DNA from: Betaproteobacteria bacterium
GTDB taxonomy: Bacteria; Pseudomonadota; Gammaproteobacteria; Burkholderiales; Burkholderiaceae_D
Assembly: GCA_015655165.1 (NCBI GenBank)
Contig: JAATFN010000155.1
Location: 1 to 16,387, forward strand
Direction of reading: 5' to 3'
DNA: 16,387 bases
Each line of letters begins with the position of its first letter. The stretch's first letter is position 1. Made by a program: the position numbers and the translations under genes. The notes beneath the pieces are model-generated. The model searched no databases. It worked only from the letters and a program-made list of their open reading frames with translations, and was not told the origin of the DNA. This document shows positions 1-8,555 of the stretch, one piece after another.

Positions 1-374
1 ATGCACCCGGCAACACTCCCCTGCCAGGCCAGTATCTGGTCGAACAGCTTGGAACCGGTCAATTTACCGGGACAGGACCGATGTGGGGAGGCAGTGCGAT
101 TAACTTGGGACCGATGGCATTACTACGGTGTGGCAAAGTACGGATCATTGTCGCTTCCAGAAAAATGCAGGCATCCGATCAATCCATCTTTAGCCATCTT
201 GGTATTAACCCCGCGTCATGCAGTATCATCGCCTTAAAAAGCTCGGTACACTTTCGTGCCGACTTTGACCGCATCGCAACCGCTACGTTAATTGTTGCCA
301 GCCCGGGAGCCGTCACAGCCCGGCTGACCGATCTGGTGTTTTCCAATCTACGCCCAGGCATGCAAATCACTTGA
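1..374 (+). CDS. MlrC-like M81 family protein, C-terminal part (5' end outside window)
   Basis: The frame is open from the window edge (first full codon at position 3) to a TGA at 372-374, giving about 123 residues. The translation carries the typical end of the MlrC C-terminal domain: an FTGTGPMWGGS stretch, then LGPMALLR, a basic SRKMQASDQ segment, FSHLGINP, and the strongly conserved LKSSVHFRADF. The family is named after microcystinase MlrC, a zinc metallopeptidase that trims linear microcystin products. Most homologues in Burkholderiales are uncharacterised and often lie beside oligopeptide-type ABC transporters, as here. The catalytic zinc ligands are in the N-terminal part and are not visible, so activity cannot be judged. 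An ATG at 81 is internal to the domain and is not the start. The gene is convergent with the porin, so it belongs to a separate transcript. Confidence 0.88.
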   Translation, partial: APGNTPLPGQYLVEQLGTGQFTGTGPMWGGSAINLGPMALLRCGKVRIIVASRKMQASDQSIFSHLGINPASCSIIALKSSVHFRADFDRIATATLIVASPGAVTARLTDLVFSNLRPGMQIT

Positions 375-469
375 CCCCACGCCATTTTTGACTGAATATA
401 AGCAATACAGTACACCTAGACTACCCCATCAAGTGCGACATCATGGCTAACCTAGGTGATACAGTTCAA

Positions 470-1504
470 TCAAAAACTGTGACGAAGACCGACACTGAAT
501 TCACGATCATAAGCACGTGCACCATTGGCAAACTGTGCCAGAGTCGGCGCTTCAGGTGCATGTGCTGTCGTATAACGTGCATCGCCCTTGTTGCTGATCT
601 TGGTAAAGACACCATACAAGGTAGTTCGTTTTGACAACGAATACGCATAGAACAGTTGAATCTGATTTGCGTCAGCCGACCCGATCTTGTCGTTTTTCCG
701 GATATAGGTTGCAGCTAGTGTATTTTTACCAATAGGAACGCGTACACCAATTAATGCATCGGTAGTATCCAATGCACTATAGATCCCATTTGTGACAAGC
801 CCCTTATTGATGCCATAACCCAGAAAACCTGTTGCCATACCAAAGTTATAACTTGCAGCCAACAATGTGTTTTTTGCAGCACCTGACCCAGTTGTTGCCT
901 TGAGATTGTTGTAACCAAGTTTGGCTGCAAATGGCCCTCCAGAATAGCCAAGATATCCGCCAACTGCACGCCCCGCAGAAGTATCACCGGCAACTTCACC
1001 AAAACCGTATGCGAGTTTGGCAAAAAAACCACCGAATTTTGGTGTCAGGTACATGATGGAATTGTTCATACGAAAGCCTGCCGTTGCCATCAAATTACTG
1101 GAGTCTGCAGTAGGATCGAAATCGTCCCGTGTGTTGTACAACGGATGAAATTGACGCCCCAGTGTCACAGTACCAAAACTTCCGCGTAATCCAACATAGG
1201 ATTCCCGGAATGCACCACTCAATGTTTGCGCACCATCATCTCCAGTAAAGCCCTTGTCCAGAACAAACAGTGCAGCCATGTCATCTCCCAGATCTTCAAC
1301 ACCACGAAATGCAATGCGGCTTGGTGTCTTGCTGTCTTGATCCATTTTAATAACATTGCCTGCTTTGTAGTCCGAGTTACCCGCACTGGCACCGCCAACG
1401 TTGGCAATACCCAGACCGATGACACCAGAAATTGTTACCGAAGATTGCGCCGATGCTGCTGCAGCACATGTACTCAACATAAAAAATGCCAATGACCTTT
1501 TCAT
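470..1504 (-). CDS. Gram-negative trimeric porin (Porin_4 / OmpC-like, betaproteobacterial)
   Basis: The 344-residue protein begins with a Sec signal peptide (MKRS, a hydrophobic stretch, then ASA before QSSVT, cleavage near residue 19). The mature start, QSSVTISGVIGLGI, is the usual first beta strand of Burkholderiales general porins. Further family marks are SRIAFRGVEDLGDDMAALF, the L3-loop region after TLGRQFHPLY, and a C-terminal strand ending in RHSF, the terminal Phe being the Bam-complex recognition signal. Length is normal for the family (about 340-390). The start is supported by a GAAGGGGAG ribosome site about 7 nt upstream. It lies just downstream of the catabolic operon's terminator, so it probably has its own promoter, but its position suggests that it serves uptake of the same substrate. 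Substrate selectivity cannot be read from sequence. Confidence 0.93.
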   Translation of the reverse strand: MKRSLAFFMLSTCAAAASAQSSVTISGVIGLGIANVGGASAGNSDYKAGNVIKMDQDSKTPSRIAFRGVEDLGDDMAALFVLDKGFTGDDGAQTLSGAFRESYVGLRGSFGTVTLGRQFHPLYNTRDDFDPTADSSNLMATAGFRMNNSIMYLTPKFGGFFAKLAYGFGEVAGDTSAGRAVGGYLGYSGGPFAAKLGYNNLKATTGSGAAKNTLLAASYNFGMATGFLGYGINKGLVTNGIYSALDTTDALIGVRVPIGKNTLAATYIRKNDKIGSADANQIQLFYAYSLSKRTTLYGVFTKISNKGDARYTTAHAPEAPTLAQFANGARAYDREFSVGLRHSF

Positions 1505-1731
1505 AACTACTCCCCTTCGTTAATAAAGTATGCGTTCAATTGCTCTTTCCTGGAATTTTTGCTTACTAATTAGTGTGTCGTATACTCCTTTGCAATGCGC
1601 AGATTAGGCCAATTACGTCATACATCGTCGATGCATCTTGGTTATTTTTGGCCAAAAAAAACCCGCAACGTCTGGTGAGAGACATTGTCAAATGCAGCTT
1701 ATTGCTGCTTACATAGAAGTTGGTTATCGGT
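1505..1731 (-). other. Intergenic region between reductase and porin
   Basis: These 227 bp hold the terminator of the upstream operon (1654-1687) and must contain any porin promoter. A weak minus-strand candidate is TTGCAA, a 17-nt spacer, then TAATTA; it matches consensus poorly at the -10. That -10 sits in a 10-bp perfect palindrome, ACTAATTAGT, at 1565-1574, which could be a regulator site or chance. A short GCAGC/GCTGC hairpin (1694-1708) follows the reductase stop codon. No coding sequence was recognised. Confidence 0.5.
1654..1687 (-). terminator. Rho-independent terminator after the reductase gene
   Basis: Read on the minus strand, CAATGTCT (1687-1680) pairs with AGACGTTG (1673-1666) across the six-base loop CTCACC. 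This gives an 8-bp stem with one G-T wobble. After CGGG comes a run of eight T (1661-1654). It lies 45-78 nt beyond the reductase stop codon, as expected for the end of the long operon, and separates it from the porin gene. The 4-nt gap between stem and T run makes it less than ideal. Confidence 0.65.
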
Positions 1732-2979
1732 TTATGGGGACATGGCAATCATCCGGCTAAGCTCACGCAGATTGACAGTTTTATCTGCAAGTAAAACCGG
1801 ATCGACAGGTTGGCCTTGCATGATTAGCTGCATGCCAATCCGCATATCACGACCATTATTGACAGTTGTGATGGCCACCGGTTTGCCGGCAAGAAGATGA
1901 AATACGGTAAAGCTCTTGTCATCAATGGTACCGCGCCAAACTAACTGATCCCATGCCGCTGGGGCTCCGGCGATCTGAAGATTGACATCATATTGGTCGC
2001 TCCATGCCCATGGTATTTCGCTATAAGGTGTAATAATGCCAGCACGATTTTTAGCAGCAGCAATTGCCTGATTCTGCGCATTTTGCCATGATTCTAAGCG
2101 TACATATCGTTGTAACAAGGGGTTGTAATGTGATGTAACATCACCGGCAGCACTGATTGCCGGATCGCTGGTGACACCATACTGGTCAACGACTATGCCA
2201 TTATCCACGACAAGCCCTGCCGCACTGGCCAGTTCGACATTGGGTTGTGCACCGATACCCACGCAAACAAGATCGGCGACAAATGTTTCGCCATTTGCAG
2301 CCTGCACATGTAATGTGTTATCGACCTGTTCAATACCCATGATCGCAATATCATTTCTGATGTTAACGCCATGAGCTCGATGCAGATCAGCCAGATAATG
2401 GGCAATATGTGGTGGGATTACACGCCCGAGTACATGTGTACCAAATTCCAGTACCGTAACATCGACGCCAAGCCGGCACACACTAGCGGCAACTTCCAGA
2501 CCGATAAATCCGGCACCGATAATCACCATCTTCGCACCACGCTTAAGTCGGTTTTTCAGCGCCAGCATATCGGCGATATCGCGTAAATAAAAAATGCCAG
2601 ATAATTCTGAACCTGGCACGATCAAACGGCGTGGCCGAGCTCCAGTGGTCATTAACATTGCGTCATAGGGTACCGAGGTACCATCGGACAATGCAACACG
2701 TTGGGCAATACGATCAATGGCGTTGACACCAACATTCAACTGCAATGAAATATCGACTGAATCGTACCAACTCTTCGCCTTTAGATATGTCTCATCGAAT
2801 GTGATTGAGCCATCAAGCAACGCTTTCGACAATGGAGGACGCTCATAGGGAGGATAACTTTCATTGCCAAGCAATGTAATACGTCCAAGATGGCCGATTG
2901 CACGCAAGGTTTCTGCTGCCTTTCCACCTGCATGACCGGCGCCAACGATAACAATATGATCACGATTATCCTGCTTCAT
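1732..2979 (-). CDS. FAD-dependent NAD(P)H:ferredoxin reductase of the Rieske oxygenase system
   Basis: The 415-residue protein has the glutathione-reductase-like fold of oxygenase-coupled ferredoxin reductases (BphA4/CamA type). It has an FAD-binding glycine motif at residues 10-18 (VIVGAGHAGG), the PPYERPPLSKALL segment near residue 43 typical of this group, and a TTGARPR turn near 111. The NAD-binding site is at 151-178 (VIIGAGFIGLEVA, ending in an acidic VLE that favours NADH), with the second FAD contact AAGD at 277-280 and a C-terminal interface domain. It should pass electrons from NADH to the Rieske ferredoxin encoded just upstream. Its ATG overlaps that gene's TGA in an ATGA, so the two are translationally coupled. 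It is the last gene of the train and is followed by a terminator. Function as reductase is well supported; the exact oxygenase partner is inferred from context. Confidence 0.93.
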   Translation of the reverse strand: MKQDNRDHIVIVGAGHAGGKAAETLRAIGHLGRITLLGNESYPPYERPPLSKALLDGSITFDETYLKAKSWYDSVDISLQLNVGVNAIDRIAQRVALSDGTSVPYDAMLMTTGARPRRLIVPGSELSGIFYLRDIADMLALKNRLKRGAKMVIIGAGFIGLEVAASVCRLGVDVTVLEFGTHVLGRVIPPHIAHYLADLHRAHGVNIRNDIAIMGIEQVDNTLHVQAANGETFVADLVCVGIGAQPNVELASAAGLVVDNGIVVDQYGVTSDPAISAAGDVTSHYNPLLQRYVRLESWQNAQNQAIAAAKNRAGIITPYSEIPWAWSDQYDVNLQIAGAPAAWDQLVWRGTIDDKSFTVFHLLAGKPVAITTVNNGRDMRIGMQLIMQGQPVDPVLLADKTVNLRELSRMIAMSP

Positions 2980-3317
2980 GTCGTACCTTGTACAGGTTCG
3001 TTAGGATCAATGCAGATATCCCCATCAACCAAATGTACTTCCCAAGTTTTGATCGGTATCGTGCAAGGCGATGCTGTCGGACAGCCGTTACGAATATCAA
3101 AGCGGCCACGATGAAATGGACACTCTACTTCGTAGCCTTCTATATAACCTTCCGACAAAGAGCCTGGTCCATGTGAACATGCATCTTCCGTGGCGTAATA
3201 TGCATTATCAAGCTGGAAGACAGCATAGACGGCATGGTCGGTTTCGCAGCGCATTGGACAATCGTTGGAAACATCGGTGACACTACACAAGCGCATGAAT
3301 TTTTGGTCAATAGTCAT
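2976..3317 (-). CDS. Rieske [2Fe-2S] ferredoxin component
   Basis: A small 113-residue Rieske ferredoxin of the kind that shuttles electrons from reductase to ring-hydroxylating oxygenase. The cluster ligands are visible as C47-S-H49 and C66-P-F-H69, spaced as in BphA3/CarAc/NirD-like ferredoxins. There is no signal peptide or membrane segment, so it is a soluble cytoplasmic carrier. The frame is open to an upstream ATG at 3356, but I chose the ATG at 3317 because a GAAGGA ribosome site lies 6 nt before it. The upstream ATG has no such site, and homologues begin close to this point. The stop overlaps the reductase start (ATGA). The final CIDPNEPVQ tail is short and ordinary. Confidence 0.93.
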   Translation of the reverse strand: MTIDQKFMRLCSVTDVSNDCPMRCETDHAVYAVFQLDNAYYATEDACSHGPGSLSEGYIEGYEVECPFHRGRFDIRNGCPTASPCTIPIKTWEVHLVDGDICIDPNEPVQGTT

Positions 3318-3366
3318 TTGCGGTCCTTCATCGCATAGGCAAATCGTTGAGTACATAAGACAGTTA

Positions 3367-4809
3367 TCAAGATTGATCCTTCTTGTTTTGAGCTACTACG
3401 GATACAGCATGTCCGCTCAATTCATGTCCTGCATCACGCTTCAAACGTAGATATGGCTGTACGGAAATGAATGCGAGCACAGCGAAGGCTAAAAAAACCA
3501 ATTGAAAATCAACCGGTTTCGCCACATTCATGCCGGTAGATAAATGCAACAAAATAGCGGACATGGATACACCTGCGCCAATGGCAAAACGATCTGCAGT
3601 ACTGGAAAAACTGGTGGCACTACTCATCTTCACAGACGGAATATCCGCATAGCACACAGTATTGATACTCGTAAACTGCAGTGAACGGAAAAGACCACCA
3701 CAAAATAACAATGTCGAAATCAAAAGGAATGGTGTCGATGGTGTAAAAAATGCATAAGACAGTACTGATAGGCCATAGAGAATGCCATTTCCGATCAGTA
3801 CATTACGAAAGCCCCAACGGCGTAAGATTGGTGGTCCAATGGCTTTCATCATGAATGCACCCGTTGCAAGAAACAACGTGAGCAAACCAGATGTAAAGGC
3901 ACTGACGCCAAAACCAATCTGAAGCTGTAATGGCAAAAGAAAACTGGCAGCACCAACAGACATGCGAAACGTAAAACCACCGATCATGACCAAATTGAAG
4001 GTTGGCACTTTTAATAAAGATAAATCTACCATGGGTGCCGGATGGCGTCGTGCATGCCAGATTGCAACCACAGTCACAATCACACCGATACATAAAAACG
4101 TCAGGATCACAGCACCTTCAGTTTTTGGCCGCACAACCAGTTCAAGTGCATACATCAACGAACCAATGGCAGCACCAGTCAATAAAAAACCAATCCAGTC
4201 AAGCGGTGGTGTATCCAGCTGCTTGAAATTTTTTATAAAAAACTGTACCAGCACGAATCCGATGATGCCGATCGGGATATTCATGAAGAAAATCCACTGC
4301 CACGAAAAATATGTTGTGATAAAACCGCCGACTGGTGGCCCAAGAATTTGCCCGAGTACAGAAGGGATCGTCACAAATGCCATGGCTTTTACAAAGTTCT
4401 TTTTTTCAACACTGCGTAACACGATTAATCTACCGACAGGAACCATCATTGCACCGGCAATCCCTTGGAAAATACGTGCTAATGTAAATTGCGTTAGAGT
4501 CAGAGACAGGCCACAACAAATCGATGATATGGTAAAGAGTGCGATCGCCGTACCAAATACATTACGTGCTCCAAAGCGATCGGCTAGCCAGCCTGAAATC
4601 GGAATAAAAATCGCCACAGCCAAAATATAAGCTGTAATTGCGACACTCAGCTCTACCGGGGTTGATTGAAAAGATACGGCCATTGAAGGTAATGCAGTCG
4701 TCACAACCGTTGAGTCGAAATTCTCAATAAAAAAAGCAAATGCAACCACCATCGGTACGATCATGGTCTTTACATACTCTAAAAACGGTTGACGTGTTGA
4801 ATTAGTCAT
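3367..4809 (-). CDS. MFS transporter, DHA2 family (EmrB/QacA-like, 14 TM)
   Basis: About 480 residues with fourteen hydrophobic segments. Motif A is GWLADRFGARN after the second helix, the antiporter motif C region is GQILGPPVGGF in helix 5, and motif D-like IENFDSTVV lies in helix 1. These place it in the drug:H+ antiporter-2 group, inner-membrane proteins that usually export small organic molecules by proton exchange. An ATG at 4842 is also in frame, but the ATG at 4809 gives only an 8-nt overlap with the preceding ATPase gene and starts just before the first helix, so it is preferred; neither start has a clear ribosome site, suggesting translational coupling. In this operon it may expel a toxic substrate or product, or it may work as an importer; sequence cannot decide the direction. 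Confidence 0.9.
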   Translation of the reverse strand: MTNSTRQPFLEYVKTMIVPMVVAFAFFIENFDSTVVTTALPSMAVSFQSTPVELSVAITAYILAVAIFIPISGWLADRFGARNVFGTAIALFTISSICCGLSLTLTQFTLARIFQGIAGAMMVPVGRLIVLRSVEKKNFVKAMAFVTIPSVLGQILGPPVGGFITTYFSWQWIFFMNIPIGIIGFVLVQFFIKNFKQLDTPPLDWIGFLLTGAAIGSLMYALELVVRPKTEGAVILTFLCIGVIVTVVAIWHARRHPAPMVDLSLLKVPTFNLVMIGGFTFRMSVGAASFLLPLQLQIGFGVSAFTSGLLTLFLATGAFMMKAIGPPILRRWGFRNVLIGNGILYGLSVLSYAFFTPSTPFLLISTLLFCGGLFRSLQFTSINTVCYADIPSVKMSSATSFSSTADRFAIGAGVSMSAILLHLSTGMNVAKPVDFQLVFLAFAVLAFISVQPYLRLKRDAGHELSGHAVSVVAQNKKDQS

Positions 4810-6532
4810 GAGATGAGACAAGCTGTAGTTTGGTCGCTGCATTCTGTTGCGACTTCAGTACCGGATCAGCCGCAAGTAGCGCTTTCGTATATGCATGCTG
4901 TGGATTGGTAAATACCTCTTCAGTACGTCCTTGTTCAACGATTTTTCCGCGATACATCACCAGCACACGATCGGCAAAATCTCCAACGACAGGCAAGTTG
5001 TGTGCAATAAACAGATATGACAAACCATAATCATTTTTTAATTGTTTTAACAATGCGATAACCTGTGCTTGAACCGAAACATCGAGCGAAGAAACAGCTT
5101 CATCACAAACGATGATGTCCGGTTTTAAGGCAAGTGCACGGGCAATCGCGATACGTTGTCTCTGACCACCAGAAAATTGATGTGGATTACGCCTGGCATC
5201 ACTGGCGGAAAGTCCTACCTGTTCCAGTAGTTCCCCTACACGTGTAGACCATTGTTTACGTGGTAATACATCACGATGGATTGCCCATGACTCAGAAATG
5301 ATCTGCTCGATCGTCATACGTGGATTTAGTGATGCAGACGGATCCTGAAACACCATCTGCATGTGCCGTCTAATTTTGAAGAACTGCTGATGTGGCATCA
5401 AGGTGATGTTATGTCCATCGTAGTACACTTGACCGCTTGTTGGGCGTTCAAGTCCCAGTAATGTACGTGCCAAAGTAGATTTTCCGGAACCTGACTCCCC
5501 TACTATGCCAATTGTTTCGCCACGACCGAGTTCGAAGGACACATTATCAAGTGCTGGTTCACCGACTTCAGCCTTCTTCCGGAAAAAAGTAACCGGTGGG
5601 TTGTAATGCTTGACAAGATCTTCCACCACCAGTAGGCGACGTTCCAGTCGACCTGCCGTATATGTAGGATAACTGGCGCCACCAGGAATTGCTGCTAATA
5701 ACTTATGTGTATAGGAATGTGTTGGTGCATTAAAAATCTGATCGACAGTCCCAGTTTCCACTATCTGACCAGCCGTCATCACAGCAATACGATCAGCAAT
5801 CTCGGCAACGACACCGAGGTCGTGCGTAATCATCAACAAACCCATTCCTGTTTCTTTTTGCAGGTCTTTTAATAAATCCAATATTTGGGCTTGGACAGTG
5901 ACATCTAATGCAGTAGTTGGTTCATCGGCAATTAACAGCTTCGGACGTAAGGCAATGGCCATCGCAATCATAATTCTCTGGCGTTGTCCTCCAGAGAACT
6001 GGTGTGGATACTGCGAGAAGCGCTTAGCCACATCACGCAAGCCAACACGTTCCATTAATTCCATCGCCTTTCGTCTGGATGCTGCTTCATCGACACCATG
6101 CGAACGAAAAGTTTCAGAAATCTGCCAACCGACGGTATAGACCGGATTCAATGCCGCCAATGTATCTTGAAACACCATGCTGATTTGACTGCCGTTAAGT
6201 TGACGGCGACGTTCTTCAGAAATAGTTAATAAATCTTCACCCTGATATAGAATACGACCAGAACGAATCACACCTGGTGGCATATCGATTAATCCCATCA
6301 CAGCTGATGTACTGACGCTTTTACCGGATCCACTCTCACCAATAATGGCCAAGGTTTCACCTTCATCGATATACCAGCTCACACCGCGTACTGCATTGAC
6401 GGTACCGTGTCTGGTATGGAAATCCACATTCAGATTCTTGACTTCAAGAAGATGATGTACACCTTTACCTCTTGCAGAAACAATGTTGGTATCCATATCA
6501 GCGGCAACATGTGTATTTTTATAGTCAAACAT
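4802..6532 (-). CDS. Fused dual-ATPase subunit of dipeptide/oligopeptide-type ABC importer (DppD-DppF-like, GsiA-like)
   Basis: The 576-residue protein contains two complete ABC ATPase domains in tandem. Domain 1 has Walker A GESGSGKS at about 65-72, signature SGGQ at 180-183, Walker B LLIADE at 199-204 and the switch His in MITHD. Domain 2 has Walker A GESGSGKS at 345-352, SGGQ at 454-457, Walker B IIVCDE at 473-478 and a switch His in FIAHN. The short HSYTHKLL and HAYTKALL segments after each domain are the start of the oligopeptide-type C-terminal extension. Most Dpp/Opp systems use two separate ATPases; a fusion as in GsiA makes a single-chain engine. The frame is open to 6583, but the ATG at 6532 is preferred because AAGGAG lies 7 nt upstream and it overlaps the permease stop by 8 nt. 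Confidence 0.95.
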   Translation of the reverse strand: MFDYKNTHVAADMDTNIVSARGKGVHHLLEVKNLNVDFHTRHGTVNAVRGVSWYIDEGETLAIIGESGSGKSVSTSAVMGLIDMPPGVIRSGRILYQGEDLLTISEERRRQLNGSQISMVFQDTLAALNPVYTVGWQISETFRSHGVDEAASRRKAMELMERVGLRDVAKRFSQYPHQFSGGQRQRIMIAMAIALRPKLLIADEPTTALDVTVQAQILDLLKDLQKETGMGLLMITHDLGVVAEIADRIAVMTAGQIVETGTVDQIFNAPTHSYTHKLLAAIPGGASYPTYTAGRLERRLLVVEDLVKHYNPPVTFFRKKAEVGEPALDNVSFELGRGETIGIVGESGSGKSTLARTLLGLERPTSGQVYYDGHNITLMPHQQFFKIRRHMQMVFQDPSASLNPRMTIEQIISESWAIHRDVLPRKQWSTRVGELLEQVGLSASDARRNPHQFSGGQRQRIAIARALALKPDIIVCDEAVSSLDVSVQAQVIALLKQLKNDYGLSYLFIAHNLPVVGDFADRVLVMYRGKIVEQGRTEEVFTNPQHAYTKALLAADPVLKSQQNAATKLQLVSSHD

Positions 6533-7454
6533 TCTTGCTCTCCTTGGCGTCAAGCCGCCAGCGCTGAACAGGATCCATGACAATACGAAGCCAGTTCGCC
6601 AACAAATTTAATGCAGTGGCAGTCAGTGTAATTGCAAGGCCTGGCCAAAATGCAAGCCACCAGGCGGTACCGAGATAGTTCTGCCCTTGCGACACCATCA
6701 ACCCCCATGAAAATTGTGGCGGCTGAATTCCGAGACCAAGAAAACTCAGTGTCGACTCGGATAACATAACAACAGCGAATTCCAGTGTCGCAATCGTCAC
6801 CAGTGTTGGCATCGCCATCGGCAAGATATGGCATAACACAATCCGAAGTGATGAAGCCCCCATCACACGTGCTGCTGTAACAAACATGCGTTCGCGGATT
6901 TCTAACACTTGTGCCCGCGTAGTTCGGATATAAATCGGAATACGTGTGACTGCAAGGACAATCACAACATTACCGACAGCAGGCTCAAGCGTATAGAGAA
7001 CAATCAGTGCCAGCAGCAATGATGGAAAACTCATTAAGACGTCGGCCAGACGCATAATCACGTTACCGATCCAACCATCCTTATATCCAGCAATTAAACC
7101 GAGTACGACACCAATTAAAAATGAGAAGAATACTGCGGCAGCCGCAACTGCCATCGTATTCTGTGCACCTACTACAACCCGTGCAAGCAAGGAACGACCA
7201 AGTGCATCAGCACCTAAGACAAATACCCAGCCTTTGCCGATAGACAATGGTGGTGCATTGCGCGCACCGAGATTGATGCTATTTGCAGCATCGCCGAAAA
7301 GTTCTTGCCCAAAGAATACACAGAACATCACCAGCAAAAGAAAAAGTACCGCAACCAATGCAAGTTTATCGCGCCAGAGCATCATAAATGCCTGGCACAA
7401 TGAAGAGGATTCACGTGATACGCGCGAAAGCGGTGGAGACATTATTTGTTCCAT
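6525..7454 (-). CDS. ABC importer inner-membrane permease, DppC/OppC type
   Basis: The 309-residue protein has an N-terminal cytoplasmic tail and a first helix (about 31-50), then the OppC-family linker GADALGRSLLARVVVGAQNT (family form GTDxxGRDxxSR). A block of helices follows, with the EAA loop at about 191-216 (TAARVMGASSLRIVLCHILP), which docks on the ATPase. The segment LSFLGLGIQPPQFSWG is the usual DppC signature near the end. With the DppB-like partner it should form the membrane channel. The start ATG (7454) lies one base after the preceding TGA and has no strong ribosome site of its own, consistent with coupled translation; an ATG four codons further in (7442) is possible. An 8-nt overlap joins it to the ATPase gene. 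Confidence 0.94.
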   Translation of the reverse strand: MEQIMSPPLSRVSRESSSLCQAFMMLWRDKLALVAVLFLLLVMFCVFFGQELFGDAANSINLGARNAPPLSIGKGWVFVLGADALGRSLLARVVVGAQNTMAVAAAAVFFSFLIGVVLGLIAGYKDGWIGNVIMRLADVLMSFPSLLLALIVLYTLEPAVGNVVIVLAVTRIPIYIRTTRAQVLEIRERMFVTAARVMGASSLRIVLCHILPMAMPTLVTIATLEFAVVMLSESTLSFLGLGIQPPQFSWGLMVSQGQNYLGTAWWLAFWPGLAITLTATALNLLANWLRIVMDPVQRWRLDAKESKNV

Positions 7455-7455
7455 T

Positions 7456-8373
7456 TCAGTTTACCCGGATTCTTGGATCGAGAGCGACATACACCAAATC
7501 GATCAAAAAGTTCATGATGAAAATTGCCAGTGCAACAACGATGACAGCAGCTTGTACAACGACGAATTCACGGTTGGAAATAGCATCGATCATCAGTTTC
7601 CCAATACCAGGGAAACCAAAAATCATTTCAACGATAACTGCACCATTAATCATGCCTGCAGCCTGATCTCCGGCAACAGTCATTACCGGAAGTAACGCAT
7701 TACGTAAAGCATGAACAAAGATAATCACGCGTTTACGTACACCTTTTGCGCGTGCGGTTTTTACATAAGCTGACGACAGTGCATCGATCATTGCGCTACG
7801 TACGACCTGCGCTACAATGCCGCATGGTCGTACTACCAAAATAAACACTGGCAAGATCCAGTGAACCAAACTGCCAGTACCAGATGTCGGTAACCAACGC
7901 AAACCGACAGAAAAAATCATGATGCTGACAATTGCAAGCCAGAAATTCGGAATACTTGCGCTGGCTAATGCAATCAAGCTGACAATACGATCGAACACAC
8001 CATTAGGGTGACGTGCAGCTAACGAGCCAGCGACGATTGATATTGCCAGTACAAATACCATTGCTACAGAAGACAAAATGAGTGTTGTCGGAAAAGCTTC
8101 CATAACGATCGTGAGCGCTGGTCTTTGCTGACGTAATGATTCGCCAAAGTTAAGATGCGCCAAATCGACAATGAAACGTTCGAACTGCACCATGATCGAA
8201 TCGTTGAAACCGTGCATTTGTGAAAATGCTTCACGCATTTCCGGAGGGGTATCGACTGGCAAATACAAATCGACAGGGTTGCCGGTCAGCCGAGAGACAA
8301 AAAAGACCAACACGATTAGACCGAACATCGAAATACAACTATAAAGTATTCGATGCACTAGATACTTATTCAC
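7456..8373 (-). CDS. ABC importer inner-membrane permease, DppB/OppB type
   Basis: The 305-residue protein begins at a GTG codon, supported by a strong GGAGGT ribosome site 5-6 nt upstream. It shows the OppB-family plan: an N-terminal helix (about 9-28), a periplasmic segment with the family's FGESLRQQRP, then a helical core. The EAA loop is at about 203-229 (YVKTARAKGVRKRVIIFVHALRN). Also present is the late EMIFGFPGIGKLMIDAI segment, a reliable DppB mark. It pairs with the DppC-like permease downstream, separated by a single base. A 182-bp gap with a stem-loop separates it from the binding-protein gene upstream, so its translation is independent, which fits the strong ribosome site. Confidence 0.94.
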   Translation of the reverse strand: MNKYLVHRILYSCISMFGLIVLVFFVSRLTGNPVDLYLPVDTPPEMREAFSQMHGFNDSIMVQFERFIVDLAHLNFGESLRQQRPALTIVMEAFPTTLILSSVAMVFVLAISIVAGSLAARHPNGVFDRIVSLIALASASIPNFWLAIVSIMIFSVGLRWLPTSGTGSLVHWILPVFILVVRPCGIVAQVVRSAMIDALSSAYVKTARAKGVRKRVIIFVHALRNALLPVMTVAGDQAAGMINGAVIVEMIFGFPGIGKLMIDAISNREFVVVQAAVIVVALAIFIMNFLIDLVYVALDPRIRVN

Positions 8374-8487
8374 GACAACCTCCGTTGGACAATGACTGAC
8401 AGAGACACACGATACAAATTTCTCTGTTTTTACTTTTTTCTGTTGAAATCTTTACATGACTAAACGATTAATCCCTCTGTCAATTGC

Positions 8488-8517
8488 CGCATACGTTTTA
8501 AAGAGTAGACGCATGCG
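8488..8517 (-). repeat. Intercistronic stem-loop between binding-protein and permease genes
   Basis: On the minus strand CGCATGCG pairs with CGTATGCG across a 14-nt loop: 8 bp with one G-T wobble. No T run follows, so it does not look like a full terminator. In many binding-protein operons a stem-loop here protects the upstream message from 3' decay and lets the binding protein be made in excess over the permeases; that role is inferred. A smaller TATTG/CAATA hairpin lies nearer the binding-protein stop codon. Confidence 0.5.
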
Positions 8518-8555
8518 ACATCAACCGTATTGCAGCAATATCCAAACCAAGACCA

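Noticed and set aside
413..458. CACCTAG/CTAGGTG inverted repeat between the MlrC-like and porin genes as a terminator
   Set aside because: Only 7 bp with a 32-nt gap and no T run on either strand; too weak to call.
3962..4630. 222-codon open frame on the plus strand
   Set aside because: It lies wholly antisense to the MFS transporter, has no ribosome site or recognisable domain, and its composition is that expected opposite a membrane-protein gene.
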